A DNA stretch of 17,367 nt from Sphingobacteriales bacterium (GTDB lineage: Bacteria > Bacteroidota > Bacteroidia > Chitinophagales > Chitinophagaceae), in the NCBI GenBank assembly GCA_947463665.1, contig CANHUD010000021.1, positions 1 through 17,367 of the forward strand, written 5' to 3'. Each line of letters starts with the position of its first letter. The first letter of the stretch is position 1. The notes beneath the pieces are model-generated. The model saw only the letters and a program-made list of their open reading frames with translations. It made no database searches and was not told where the DNA came from. The position numbers and the translations under genes are program-made. Shown here one piece after another: positions 8,529 through 14,941 of the stretch.

Positions 8529-8560
8529 AGAGTTTAGAGATTAGAGGTTAGAGATTAGAG
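8529..8560 (-). repeat. Heptamer tandem repeat between regulator and kinase genes
   Basis: On the plus strand the tract reads as four and a half 7-bp units: AGAGTTT, AGAGATT, AGAGGTT, AGAGATT, AGAG. Read in the direction of transcription (minus strand), it begins at the last Leu codon and TAA stop of the response regulator and runs most of the way to the kinase start. TAA recurs every seven bases, so with the neighbouring TAA all three minus-strand frames are closed. A related tract lies at 11588-11619. Confidence 0.8.
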
Positions 8561-9238
8561 CAGGTCAAACTTATAGCCAACACCTTTTACCGTTGTGATG
8601 CAGTCGATTCCCAGTTTTTGGCGGACTTTTCGAATATGTACATCAATTGTGCGGTCACCTACGATCACATCGTTGCCCCATATCTGGCTGAGGATCTCAT
8701 TCCGAAGAAATACCTTGCCCGGTTTGGAGGCCAGGAGGTAGAGCAGTTCAAATTCTTTTTTAGCCAGGATGATCTGTTCTCCTTTGAACGTAACAAGAAA
8801 CTGAACGGGATCAATGGTTAAGTCGTTGATAACCAAAATATTATTATCCTCTTCTTTGTGGATTCTGCGGAACAGGGCATTTACTTTGCTGACCAGGATC
8901 TTGGTGCTGACCGGCTTGCTGATGTAATCATCTGCCCCGTATTCCAGTCCTTTTAAATGGGAAAGTTCATCGTTGAGGGCCGTCAGAAAAATAATGAGAG
9001 TTCCGCGGAACGCGGGGTTCATACGGAGAAGCCGGCAAACTTCCATACCGGTTTTTCTGGGCATCATCACGTCCAGAATGATCAGATCCGGATTATGCAG
9101 CCTGGCTTTTTCCAGTGCTTCTTCCCCGTCCGCAGCTGTATGGATGGTATATCCTTCATTTCGGAGATTGTAGCTAACGATTTCCAGGATATCCGGCTCA
9201 TCATCAGCGATCAGGATGGTTTTCCCTTTACTCTCCAT
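8555..9238 (-). CDS. OmpR/PhoB-family response regulator
   Basis: A 227-residue transcriptional regulator. The receiver domain (about 6-122) has the acidic pair Asp12/Asp13, phospho-acceptor Asp56 in LIILDVMMP, switch Thr86 and Lys108 in GADDYISKP. The C-terminal winged helix (about 133-227) has KEFELLYLLAS, the recognition-helix region with GDRTIDVHIRKVRQKLG, and the closing wing TVKGVGYKF, typical of the OmpR/PhoB group. It is the first gene of a regulator-kinase pair. A Bacteroidota -7 element (TAACTTTG) and an 11-bp phased set of TTWAC half-sites lie immediately upstream, so autoregulation is likely. Sequence and neighbours fit PhoB or a related regulator, but orthology to PhoB cannot be settled without a tree, so no symbol is given. 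Confidence 0.95.
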   Translation of the reverse strand: MESKGKTILIADDEPDILEIVSYNLRNEGYTIHTAADGEEALEKARLHNPDLIILDVMMPRKTGMEVCRLLRMNPAFRGTLIIFLTALNDELSHLKGLEYGADDYISKPVSTKILVSKVNALFRRIHKEEDNNILVINDLTIDPVQFLVTFKGEQIILAKKEFELLYLLASKPGKVFLRNEILSQIWGNDVIVGDRTIDVHIRKVRQKLGIDCITTVKGVGYKFDLL

Positions 9239-9266
9239 TTAACAGAATGTTTACGCAAAGTTAACT
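9239..9266 (+). promoter_or_regulatory. Three 11-bp-phased TTWAC half-sites, candidate PhoB/PhoP-type operator
   Basis: TTAACA at 9239, TTTACG at 9250 and TTAACT at 9261 are direct repeats at exactly 11-bp intervals with five-base spacers. This is the geometry of PhoB-family binding and is close to the TT(A/C/T)A(C/T)A repeats known for Bacillus PhoP. The sites sit directly upstream of the regulator's start codon, on top of its -7 element, so binding there would most simply repress the regulator's own promoter. A further GTTAACG copy at 9307-9313 is out of phase. The operator function is inferred. Confidence 0.5.
9256..9263 (-). promoter_or_regulatory. Candidate -7 element of the response regulator-kinase operon
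   Basis: Read on the minus strand the bases are TAACTTTG, an exact match to TAnnTTTG, 18 bases before the regulator's ATG. I find no convincing -33 TTTG/TTG 19-21 bases upstream, so the promoter may depend on an activator or the match may be chance. Confidence 0.45.
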
Positions 9267-9351
9267 CCCCGGTGTTTGCGGCATACCAGCCGTCGATTAT
9301 CAAATTGTTAACGAGAATGTCTGCCAGCACTGGCCAACCGTTCCACGAGGG

Positions 9352-9383
9352 TTGACTTGTCAGCCGGATATGCCGTACCTTTG
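9352..9383 (+). promoter_or_regulatory. Promoter for the 731-residue exported protein
   Basis: TTG at 9352-9354 and TACCTTTG at 9376-9383 fit the Bacteroidota -33/-7 pattern, with 21 bases between them and an exact TAnnTTTG. The expected transcription start is about four bases after the -7 element, near 9387, giving a leader of only about seven bases before the ATG at 9394. Confidence 0.6.
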
Positions 9384-9393
9384 AAGGCAAGGT

Positions 9394-11589
9394 ATGTATT
9401 TTCGCTTTCTCCTATATTTTCTTTTAAGTGCTGTGCCACTGACAGGTTTCGCATCCATGGCGGATACCATCGGCTATAAAATCGATATCCGTCGGGTGAA
9501 ACTGCATGAAGACATCGATAAGATTCAGGTTCAGGTACTGGAGATGGATGGCGTCAGGGACCGCCTGATACGGGTTTCCGGCGATGAGGATGTGAATCTT
9601 GCGTTAACGGATATCATGATCCGTCAACTCGATGTGTTACAGGATTCGCTGGAAACTACGGCCACGCTGGATCACCGGCTTAAAGTGAAATACCTGACCG
9701 GGGTGTTGCAGGTGCTTCGGGCATTCCAGACGGGCTGGATGCAGGGCAGTTTTGCCCCAGAAAAAGGCCTGATTCTCTTTGCTGAATTTTCGGAACTGAT
9801 GGCGGCTGACCGGGCCGGACAGTCCATTGAGCCGATCGTTGCCCGCTATCCGTACGAAACCAGTGATTTGCTGATCAATGCCCGTACGGGTAGCTTTTTC
9901 GATAATATCGGATACAATGCATCCAGAATTCACCTGTTCCGGAAGTTCTGCGCCCTCTATCCGGCTAAGATTCTACCCAAATTGGAGAATTATGCCGATG
10001 TGCCGTTTGCAGACAGCCTGCTGCGTTATACGGCCAGGCTGGATCCCAATCAGTTTTACGACTATGCTGCCGCCACAGAAACGAAAGTGGGTCAGCTGAT
10101 CCGCCGATCCGAAGATCCGCTGGTCAGGGCCATAACGGTCATGGCTTCCAGCAATAGTGGCCGATTGTATTATCCCTTCCTTGATGAAGTGATGAATGGC
10201 CGGCTGACACTGGATTCCATTAACAAGGTGATGGTTGACAGCCTTCAGTACTACAGGCTGCTGGTTACTACCCAGATCGAATATGCAAAGCGATCCCTTA
10301 AAGGGGATACGGCCCTCGGGTTTCCCGATCTTACCAAAATGCTTCAGCGAAAAGCTGTTGAAGTGTTCATTAACCGGATCAACGCTCTGCATGATGATCC
10401 GGAACCGGTGCGCTTCCGAATACTGGAACCACTCTCACCAAAGGAACTCTACTATCTGATTGTGTTAGGGGAGGATGTGATCTACACTTCCAGTTACAAA
10501 GGGGTGTATAACCGTATGTTGGAACGAATGCGTACACCGTCGGGCGATACCTTGCTCATGGCTGTACAGTTCGACCGATTCAAAAAGTTTATCAAGATGG
10601 CAGCCGGTTACAATAAATTGGAGAGTTTTCTGGCCAGTATGCCTGATTCCAATGCACAGCGGCTGATGATCGCCTTTGCCCGTGGACTGGAAAAATCGGG
10701 CCAGCTGGAAGATGCCGTGGATGTGGCAGATTCGTATGGTAGCATCACGATGCCTGCTATTAAGGAGATCATTGATCAGGAAGTGGCATCCAGTCTGGAG
10801 AACAGCCGTAAACAGGCCGACCGCAGAAGCGAGGTGATTTACCGGATTCTTCAGACCATCTTTGCCTCTTCATCTGATACCAGTCTGGATCTTTCCCAAT
10901 TATTGGGTATTCCTCCGGTTTATTCTGTTGATTATGGGGCACTCGCGGATACCAGCGGAAAAGTGGTGCAGCTTGTCTTTTTTTACGGGGATAAAGATGG
11001 CATCGATAGCTACGCGAATTTTATGTCGATGTTCAACGGCTCGGCTGAATGGAAAGTAACCCGGACAAAAGAATGGGTGGAGATTCGTTCGGTTAAGGGA
11101 AAACCGGTAGTGATCTATGCCAATCTGCCGCTGGATAATGCAAAAGGGGATGATCCCGATGCGGCAGCACAGGCCAGCCTGCTGACGCACCTCAGGGAAA
11201 ATAATCTGCGTCCAACCATCGTGATCCACCGGGGACATAGTTATCATGTAAAGTATACCATCCGTCAGCTTCCTGCTTCCGCGAGAATTGTGGTACTCGG
11301 CTCCTGTGGAGGCTATCATAATCTGGATGATGTGCTGAATACCTGTCCGGATGCACATATTATTTCTTCCAAAGAAGTAGGAACACGAATTGTGAATGAA
11401 CCCATTTTGCGCCATATCAACGATGATCTTAAGGCCGGGCGCTCTATCGACTGGATAGGGATCTGGAAGAATCTCTCCGGCCGGTTCACTTCCGGCGAAG
11501 CAAAAGAGCGCTTTGAGAATTATATACCTCCGCACCGCAACCTCGGAGCATTGTTTATTAAGGCATACCAGAAAGCCATGGAAAACTAA
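9394..11589 (+). CDS. Large exported protein of unknown function with CHAT/caspase-like C-terminus
   Basis: A 731-residue protein I do not recognise by name. Residues 1-20 are a signal peptide (hydrophobic 3-19, ending TGFA), so it should act outside the cytoplasm. Residues about 25-500 are helix-rich, without obvious repeats or known catalytic motifs. The last third (about 520-700) alternates predicted strands and helices. It contains PTIVIHRGHSYH (His612, Gly614, His615), then RIVVLGSCGGY (Cys638), then AHIISSKEVGTRIVNEPIL and an acidic/AGRSIDWIGI stretch. A strand ending in His-Gly-type residues, a second strand ending in Cys, and a following strand/helix resemble clan CD cysteine peptidases and CHAT domains. 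The His-to-Cys gap (23-26) is short, so it could be divergent or inactive. It lies divergent from the two-component system and 30 bases upstream of an ABC exporter, probably in one operon. The gene call is sure; the domain call is tentative. Confidence 0.85.
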   Translation: MYFRFLLYFLLSAVPLTGFASMADTIGYKIDIRRVKLHEDIDKIQVQVLEMDGVRDRLIRVSGDEDVNLALTDIMIRQLDVLQDSLETTATLDHRLKVKYLTGVLQVLRAFQTGWMQGSFAPEKGLILFAEFSELMAADRAGQSIEPIVARYPYETSDLLINARTGSFFDNIGYNASRIHLFRKFCALYPAKILPKLENYADVPFADSLLRYTARLDPNQFYDYAAATETKVGQLIRRSEDPLVRAITVMASSNSGRLYYPFLDEVMNGRLTLDSINKVMVDSLQYYRLLVTTQIEYAKRSLKGDTALGFPDLTKMLQRKAVEVFINRINALHDDPEPVRFRILEPLSPKELYYLIVLGEDVIYTSSYKGVYNRMLERMRTPSGDTLLMAVQFDRFKKFIKMAAGYNKLESFLASMPDSNAQRLMIAFARGLEKSGQLEDAVDVADSYGSITMPAIKEIIDQEVASSLENSRKQADRRSEVIYRILQTIFASSSDTSLDLSQLLGIPPVYSVDYGALADTSGKVVQLVFFYGDKDGIDSYANFMSMFNGSAEWKVTRTKEWVEIRSVKGKPVVIYANLPLDNAKGDDPDAAAQASLLTHLRENNLRPTIVIHRGHSYHVKYTIRQLPASARIVVLGSCGGYHNLDDVLNTCPDAHIISSKEVGTRIVNEPILRHINDDLKAGRSIDWIGIWKNLSGRFTSGEAKERFENYIPPHRNLGALFIKAYQKAMEN

Positions 11590-11619
11590 TCACCAATCAC
11601 CAATCACTAATCTCTAACC
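11588..11619 (+). repeat. Heptamer tandem repeat between the exported protein and ABC exporter genes
   Basis: Units AATCACC, AATCACC, AATCACT, AATCTCT, then AACC. The tract starts inside the TAA stop codon of the upstream gene and ends at the base before the GTG start of the ABC transporter. Bases 11607-11619 are the exact reverse complement of 8546-8558 in the other tract, and both tracts have the same orientation relative to transcription. Confidence 0.75.
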
Positions 11620-13374
11620 GTGTTTTCCAACCTCTCCGCCCTCAAAAGAGTATTTGCCTATGCGGCTCCATACCGCAGAAGGTTTGTACTTTCTATTTTA
11701 CTGGCGGTAGTGCTGGCAGCGATGGCGCCTATCCGGCCCCTTTTGATCCAATACACCATCAATACTGTAATTGGGAAGGGCCTGTGGAACTGGCTTGTTT
11801 GGGTAACAGTGCTGCAGATTGGCATCTTGGTGGTAGAAACTGCCTTACGTTTTCTGTTTGGGTACCAGACCGCCTGGCTGGGACAAACCGTTGTGCGGGA
11901 TCTTCGCAACGAGGTGTATAAAAAAATTCTGGGGCTGAATGTTCGGCAATTTGATAAAACACCGATTGGAACCCTGACAACCCGCACGATCAACGATATT
12001 GAATCGATCAACGATATTTTTTCAGAAGGGCTGATTCCGATCATCGCTGATGTATTGTCTATCCTGGCCATTTTAGGGGCGATGTTTTACACCAACTGGC
12101 AGCTGACACTGGTTTGTCTGGTGCCGTTTCCGATACTGATTCTGGCCACCTATTTTTTCAAGGAAAGTGTAAACAGATCGTTTATTCGGGTGCGCAATGC
12201 CGTTGCTGCACTGAACGCATTCGTGCAGGAGCATGTGTCGGGCATGTCCATCGTGCATGCTTTCGCGGCCGAAAATTATGAAGCAGATAAATTTCAGAAG
12301 ATCAATGCAGAACACCGGCAGGCGAATATCCGGGCCATTTTTGCCTATTCGGTTTTTTTCCCTGTGGTAGAGATCATTCTGGCTTCGTCAACGGGTTTGC
12401 TGGTGTGGTATGCCGGCGTACAGGTAATGCAGCTGCCACCGGAAAAGGCTGTTGGTCTGGCAGGACAAATACTTTCCTTCATTCTTCTGCTTAATCTGCT
12501 CTTTCGCCCGTTGCGGGTGATTGCCGATAAATTCAATGTGCTTCAGATGGGCATGATCGCCAGCGAACGGGTTTTTAAAATCATGGACAATGACGATGAA
12601 ATGCCGGATTCGGGAACGCTTACCCCTGAACGTTTTCGGGGAGAGGTGGAGTTCAGGGACGTTCGTTTCGGCTATTATCAGGATCAGCCCGTTTTAAAAA
12701 ATATCAATTTCGGGGTGGAAGCAGGAAAAACGCTGGCACTGGTAGGGAATACCGGAAGCGGAAAGACCACCATCATAAGCATCCTGAACAGGCTTTATGA
12801 AGCAGATTCGGGTGACATTCGCATAGATGGGGTTCGCATTCAGGATTACAGGCTGCACACGCTCCGGCGGCAGATCGGGGTAGTACTGCAGGATGTCTTT
12901 CTTTTTTCCGGAACGGTGCTGGAAAATGTGACCCTTAGAAATCCTGCCATTAGCCGGGAGCAGGTGGAAGCAGCCGCCAGGGTGATGGGTATTCATGATT
13001 TCATCCTACGGCTCCCCGGTGGGTATGATTTTCAGGTTATGGAAAGGGGCGCTACACTGTCGCTCGGACAGCGCCAGTTGCTCTCCTTTTTACGCACATT
13101 GCTTTATGACCCGTCCATTCTCATTATGGATGAGGCTACCTCATCCATCGATCCGGAGTCGGAAGCGCTTATCCAGCTTGCAACCGAGCAACTATTGAAG
13201 GGACGGACTTCTATAGTAATAGCGCACCGGCTCAGTACCATCCGGAAAGCAGACAGCATTCTGGTACTCGACAAAGGAGAAGTACGCGAAAAGGGTAGTC
13301 ATGAGGAATTACTGCAGCTAAAAGGTGCGTATGCCCGATTATACGAACTGCAATTTGGGCAAGAGAACCGGTAG
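11620..13374 (+). CDS. ABC exporter, fused membrane and ATPase domains (MsbA/multidrug-like)
   Basis: A 584-residue half-transporter expected to work as a homodimer in the inner membrane, exporting a lipid, peptide or drug-like substrate. The membrane domain (about 20-310) has six hydrophobic helices. The ATPase domain (about 341-580) has Walker A GNTGSGKT (376-383), Q-loop Gln424, signature LSLGQ (480-484, Leu replacing the first Gly of LSGGQ), Walker B LIMDEAT (501-507, catalytic Glu505), the D-loop after it, and H-loop His536. All are intact. The start is GTG: an in-frame TAA lies 12 bases upstream and no ATG precedes the first helix, so GTG at 11620 is the best choice. It follows the 731-residue protein by 30 bases occupied by the heptamer repeat and is probably co-transcribed with it. 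The substrate cannot be told from sequence. Confidence 0.93.
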   Translation: MFSNLSALKRVFAYAAPYRRRFVLSILLAVVLAAMAPIRPLLIQYTINTVIGKGLWNWLVWVTVLQIGILVVETALRFLFGYQTAWLGQTVVRDLRNEVYKKILGLNVRQFDKTPIGTLTTRTINDIESINDIFSEGLIPIIADVLSILAILGAMFYTNWQLTLVCLVPFPILILATYFFKESVNRSFIRVRNAVAALNAFVQEHVSGMSIVHAFAAENYEADKFQKINAEHRQANIRAIFAYSVFFPVVEIILASSTGLLVWYAGVQVMQLPPEKAVGLAGQILSFILLLNLLFRPLRVIADKFNVLQMGMIASERVFKIMDNDDEMPDSGTLTPERFRGEVEFRDVRFGYYQDQPVLKNINFGVEAGKTLALVGNTGSGKTTIISILNRLYEADSGDIRIDGVRIQDYRLHTLRRQIGVVLQDVFLFSGTVLENVTLRNPAISREQVEAAARVMGIHDFILRLPGGYDFQVMERGATLSLGQRQLLSFLRTLLYDPSILIMDEATSSIDPESEALIQLATEQLLKGRTSIVIAHRLSTIRKADSILVLDKGEVREKGSHEELLQLKGAYARLYELQFGQENR

Positions 13375-13440
13375 TTCAGGCTGTTTATCGGATTCCTTTT
13401 CAAAACCGCAGTTTTTAGGTGGTTATCTGCTCAGAATCCC

Positions 13441-13448
13441 TATCTTTG
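13441..13448 (+). promoter_or_regulatory. Candidate -7 element of the ATP synthase operon
   Basis: TATCTTTG is an exact match to TAnnTTTG, 19 bases before the atpB ATG. No good -33 TTTG is seen at the expected distance in the 93-bp gap after the ABC transporter. The position upstream of a major operon makes it credible; the predicted leader is about 16 bases. Confidence 0.5.
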
Positions 13449-13467
13449 CGCCAAATTTCGTGGCTTC

Positions 13468-14559
13468 ATGAATCATAATGGCTTCAAATTCTTTGTGGTA
13501 GCGGTTTTGGGTGCTTTTTTATGGGCTCTCCCAGGTTTGGTTTTAGCCCAGCATGAGGGACATGGCGATGCCGCGGCTCCGCATGCAGAGCAGGAGCAGA
13601 AAGGGTTCAATGCAAGTGAGGTGATCTTCAGTCACATCATGGATGCACACGAGTTTCATTTATTTGAATACCATGGTGCTGATGGGAAAGAGCATCATGT
13701 GACCATCCCGCTTCCGGTCATTCTTTATTCTCCTTCAAAAGGGGTATCTGTGTTTATGTCCTCCGCCTTTCACCATGGAGAAGAGGAAGCCCATGGGTAC
13801 AGGATGGAAGGGGAGACGATTGTGGCCGTTGACGGTTCCACAGTGTATGATTTTTCGCTGACCCGAAATGTGGTTCAGATGTTCATTGCCCTGATTGTGT
13901 TGTTGTGGATCATGCTGAGTGTGGCAGGAAAATACAAGACCACAAAGGACAAGGCACCTTCCGGACTGCAGAATGCCATTGAGCCGGTAATAACTTTTGT
14001 GCGCGACGAGGTGGCCCGTCCAAATCTGGGTAAGAAGGCGGACCGGTATCTCCCTTATCTGCTTACCGTATTCTTTTTTATACTGGTAAATAATATTTTC
14101 GGATTGATACCTGCTGCGGCAAATGTGACCGGTAATATTGCGTTTACGCTGGTAATGGCTGTGATTTCGTTTTTCGTGATCCTGTTCAGCACCAACAGGC
14201 ATTTCTGGGCACACATTTTCAACCCGCCGGTGCCGGGTTTTGTGAAGCCGATTCTGGCACCTGTAGAGTTGCTGGGAGTCTTTACCAAGCCGTTCGCCCT
14301 GATGATACGTTTGTTCGCCAACATGATGGCAGGTCACATCATCATCATTTGTCTGATCTCCCTGATTTTTATCTTCAGCGGTATCAATAAGGGAGTAGGT
14401 ATTGGTTTCAGTCCGGTATCCATTGCATTCGCGGTATTCATCTATCTGATTGAGGTACTGGTAGCGTTCATTCAGGCCTTCATATTTACCAACCTGACGG
14501 CGGTATTTATCGGGCAGTCTTTTGAAGGAGAACACCATGCAGAGGAGGGACACCATTAA
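13468..14559 (+). CDS. atpB: F-type ATP synthase F0 subunit a, with long His-rich N-terminal extension
   Basis: A 363-residue subunit a, the stator half of the proton channel. The conserved core is present: MIRLFANMMAGH with essential Arg281, IYLIEVLVAFIQAFIFTNL with Glu329 and Gln336, and about five helices between 134 and 348. Residues 1-27 form a signal peptide-like segment (ending LVLAQ), followed by about 105 residues with a His-rich start (HEGHGDAAAPH) before the first core helix at about 134. Escherichia coli subunit a is much shorter; long exported N-termini are, to my knowledge, typical of Bacteroidota AtpB. The C-terminus is again His/Glu-rich (EHHAEEGHH). It is the first gene of the atpB-E-F-H-A block, 93 bases after the ABC transporter; no atpI or atpZ stands directly upstream. 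Confidence 0.97.
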   Translation: MNHNGFKFFVVAVLGAFLWALPGLVLAQHEGHGDAAAPHAEQEQKGFNASEVIFSHIMDAHEFHLFEYHGADGKEHHVTIPLPVILYSPSKGVSVFMSSAFHHGEEEAHGYRMEGETIVAVDGSTVYDFSLTRNVVQMFIALIVLLWIMLSVAGKYKTTKDKAPSGLQNAIEPVITFVRDEVARPNLGKKADRYLPYLLTVFFFILVNNIFGLIPAAANVTGNIAFTLVMAVISFFVILFSTNRHFWAHIFNPPVPGFVKPILAPVELLGVFTKPFALMIRLFANMMAGHIIIICLISLIFIFSGINKGVGIGFSPVSIAFAVFIYLIEVLVAFIQAFIFTNLTAVFIGQSFEGEHHAEEGHH

Positions 14560-14594
14560 ACACGTACATTCATCACCATCATAAAACAAGAAGT

Positions 14595-14843
14595 ATGGAT
14601 TTGTTATTTGTTCTGTTGAGTACCACAGCCTGGGCAAACGCCGGAGGCGCACTGGGTGCAGGTCTCGCTGCTATCGGAGCCGGTATTGGTATCGGTCAGA
14701 TTGGTAAAGGTGCGGTAGAGTCTATCGCCCGTCAGCCGGAAGCGGTGAACGACATCCGTGCCAACATGATCCTTACAGCGGCCTTCATTGAGGGGGTTGC
14801 GCTGTTTGCGGTAATTGCTGGTATCCTGGCCATGTTCGTATAA
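14595..14843 (+). CDS. atpE: F-type ATP synthase F0 subunit c
   Basis: An 82-residue proteolipid that forms the rotating c-ring. Two hydrophobic helices flank the polar loop RQPEA (46-50), with the glycine-rich first helix GAGLAAIGAGIGIG. The ion-carrying carboxylate is Glu66 in FIEGVAL. Glu66 is followed by Gly rather than Ser/Thr, and the position matching Gln32 of Na+-type rings is Ile, so the ring should carry protons; this is inferred by alignment in my head. It lies 35 bases after atpB and is followed by a 98-bp gap with a hairpin, which may help raise its expression relative to its single-copy neighbours. Confidence 0.97.
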   Translation: MDLLFVLLSTTAWANAGGALGAGLAAIGAGIGIGQIGKGAVESIARQPEAVNDIRANMILTAAFIEGVALFAVIAGILAMFV

Positions 14844-14856
14844 GACAGGAAACGAT

Positions 14857-14893
14857 GTAAGTGCTCCGACGCACAGGGCAGAGGAGCACTTGC
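14857..14893 (+). other. Intra-operon RNA hairpin between atpE and atpF
   Basis: AAGTGCTCC (14859-14867) pairs perfectly with GGAGCACTT (14883-14891). A T-G wobble and a G-C pair extend the stem to 11 bp, around a 15-base loop. It starts 14 bases after the atpE stop. The three-T run that follows is too short for a full terminator, so a role as mRNA stabiliser, processing site or weak attenuator is more likely. Its function is inferred. Confidence 0.6.
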
Positions 14894-14920
14894 TTTCAAA
14901 CATTAAGAAGAGAATCTTTA

Positions 14921-14937
14921 TAAACTCATATAGTTTA
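14921..14937 (+). other. Small AU-rich hairpin just before atpF
   Basis: TAAACT (14921-14926) and AGTTTA (14932-14937) can pair around a five-base loop, ending four bases before the atpF ATG. It is weak and AT-only apart from one pair. It could modestly affect initiation, or be chance in an AT-rich leader. Confidence 0.25.
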
Positions 14938-14941
14938 GTAT

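Noticed and set aside
10900..11535. 211-codon open frame antisense to the 731-residue protein
   Set aside because: It has no promoter, domain or coherent composition; it is a shadow of the sense frame.
8529..11619. The two heptamer tracts as a CRISPR or transposon inverted-repeat pair
   Set aside because: Units are 7 bp without spacers, and the DNA between the tracts holds ordinary genes with no transposase; linker repeats fit better.
13402..13416. AAAAC-CGCA-GTTTT hairpin after the ABC transporter
   Set aside because: Five mostly A-T pairs are unlikely to terminate transcription, although T residues follow.
13735..14652. 305-codon open frame on the minus strand across atpB
   Set aside because: It is antisense to the conserved AtpB core; its Gln/His/Arg-rich composition is what antisense of membrane-protein codons gives.
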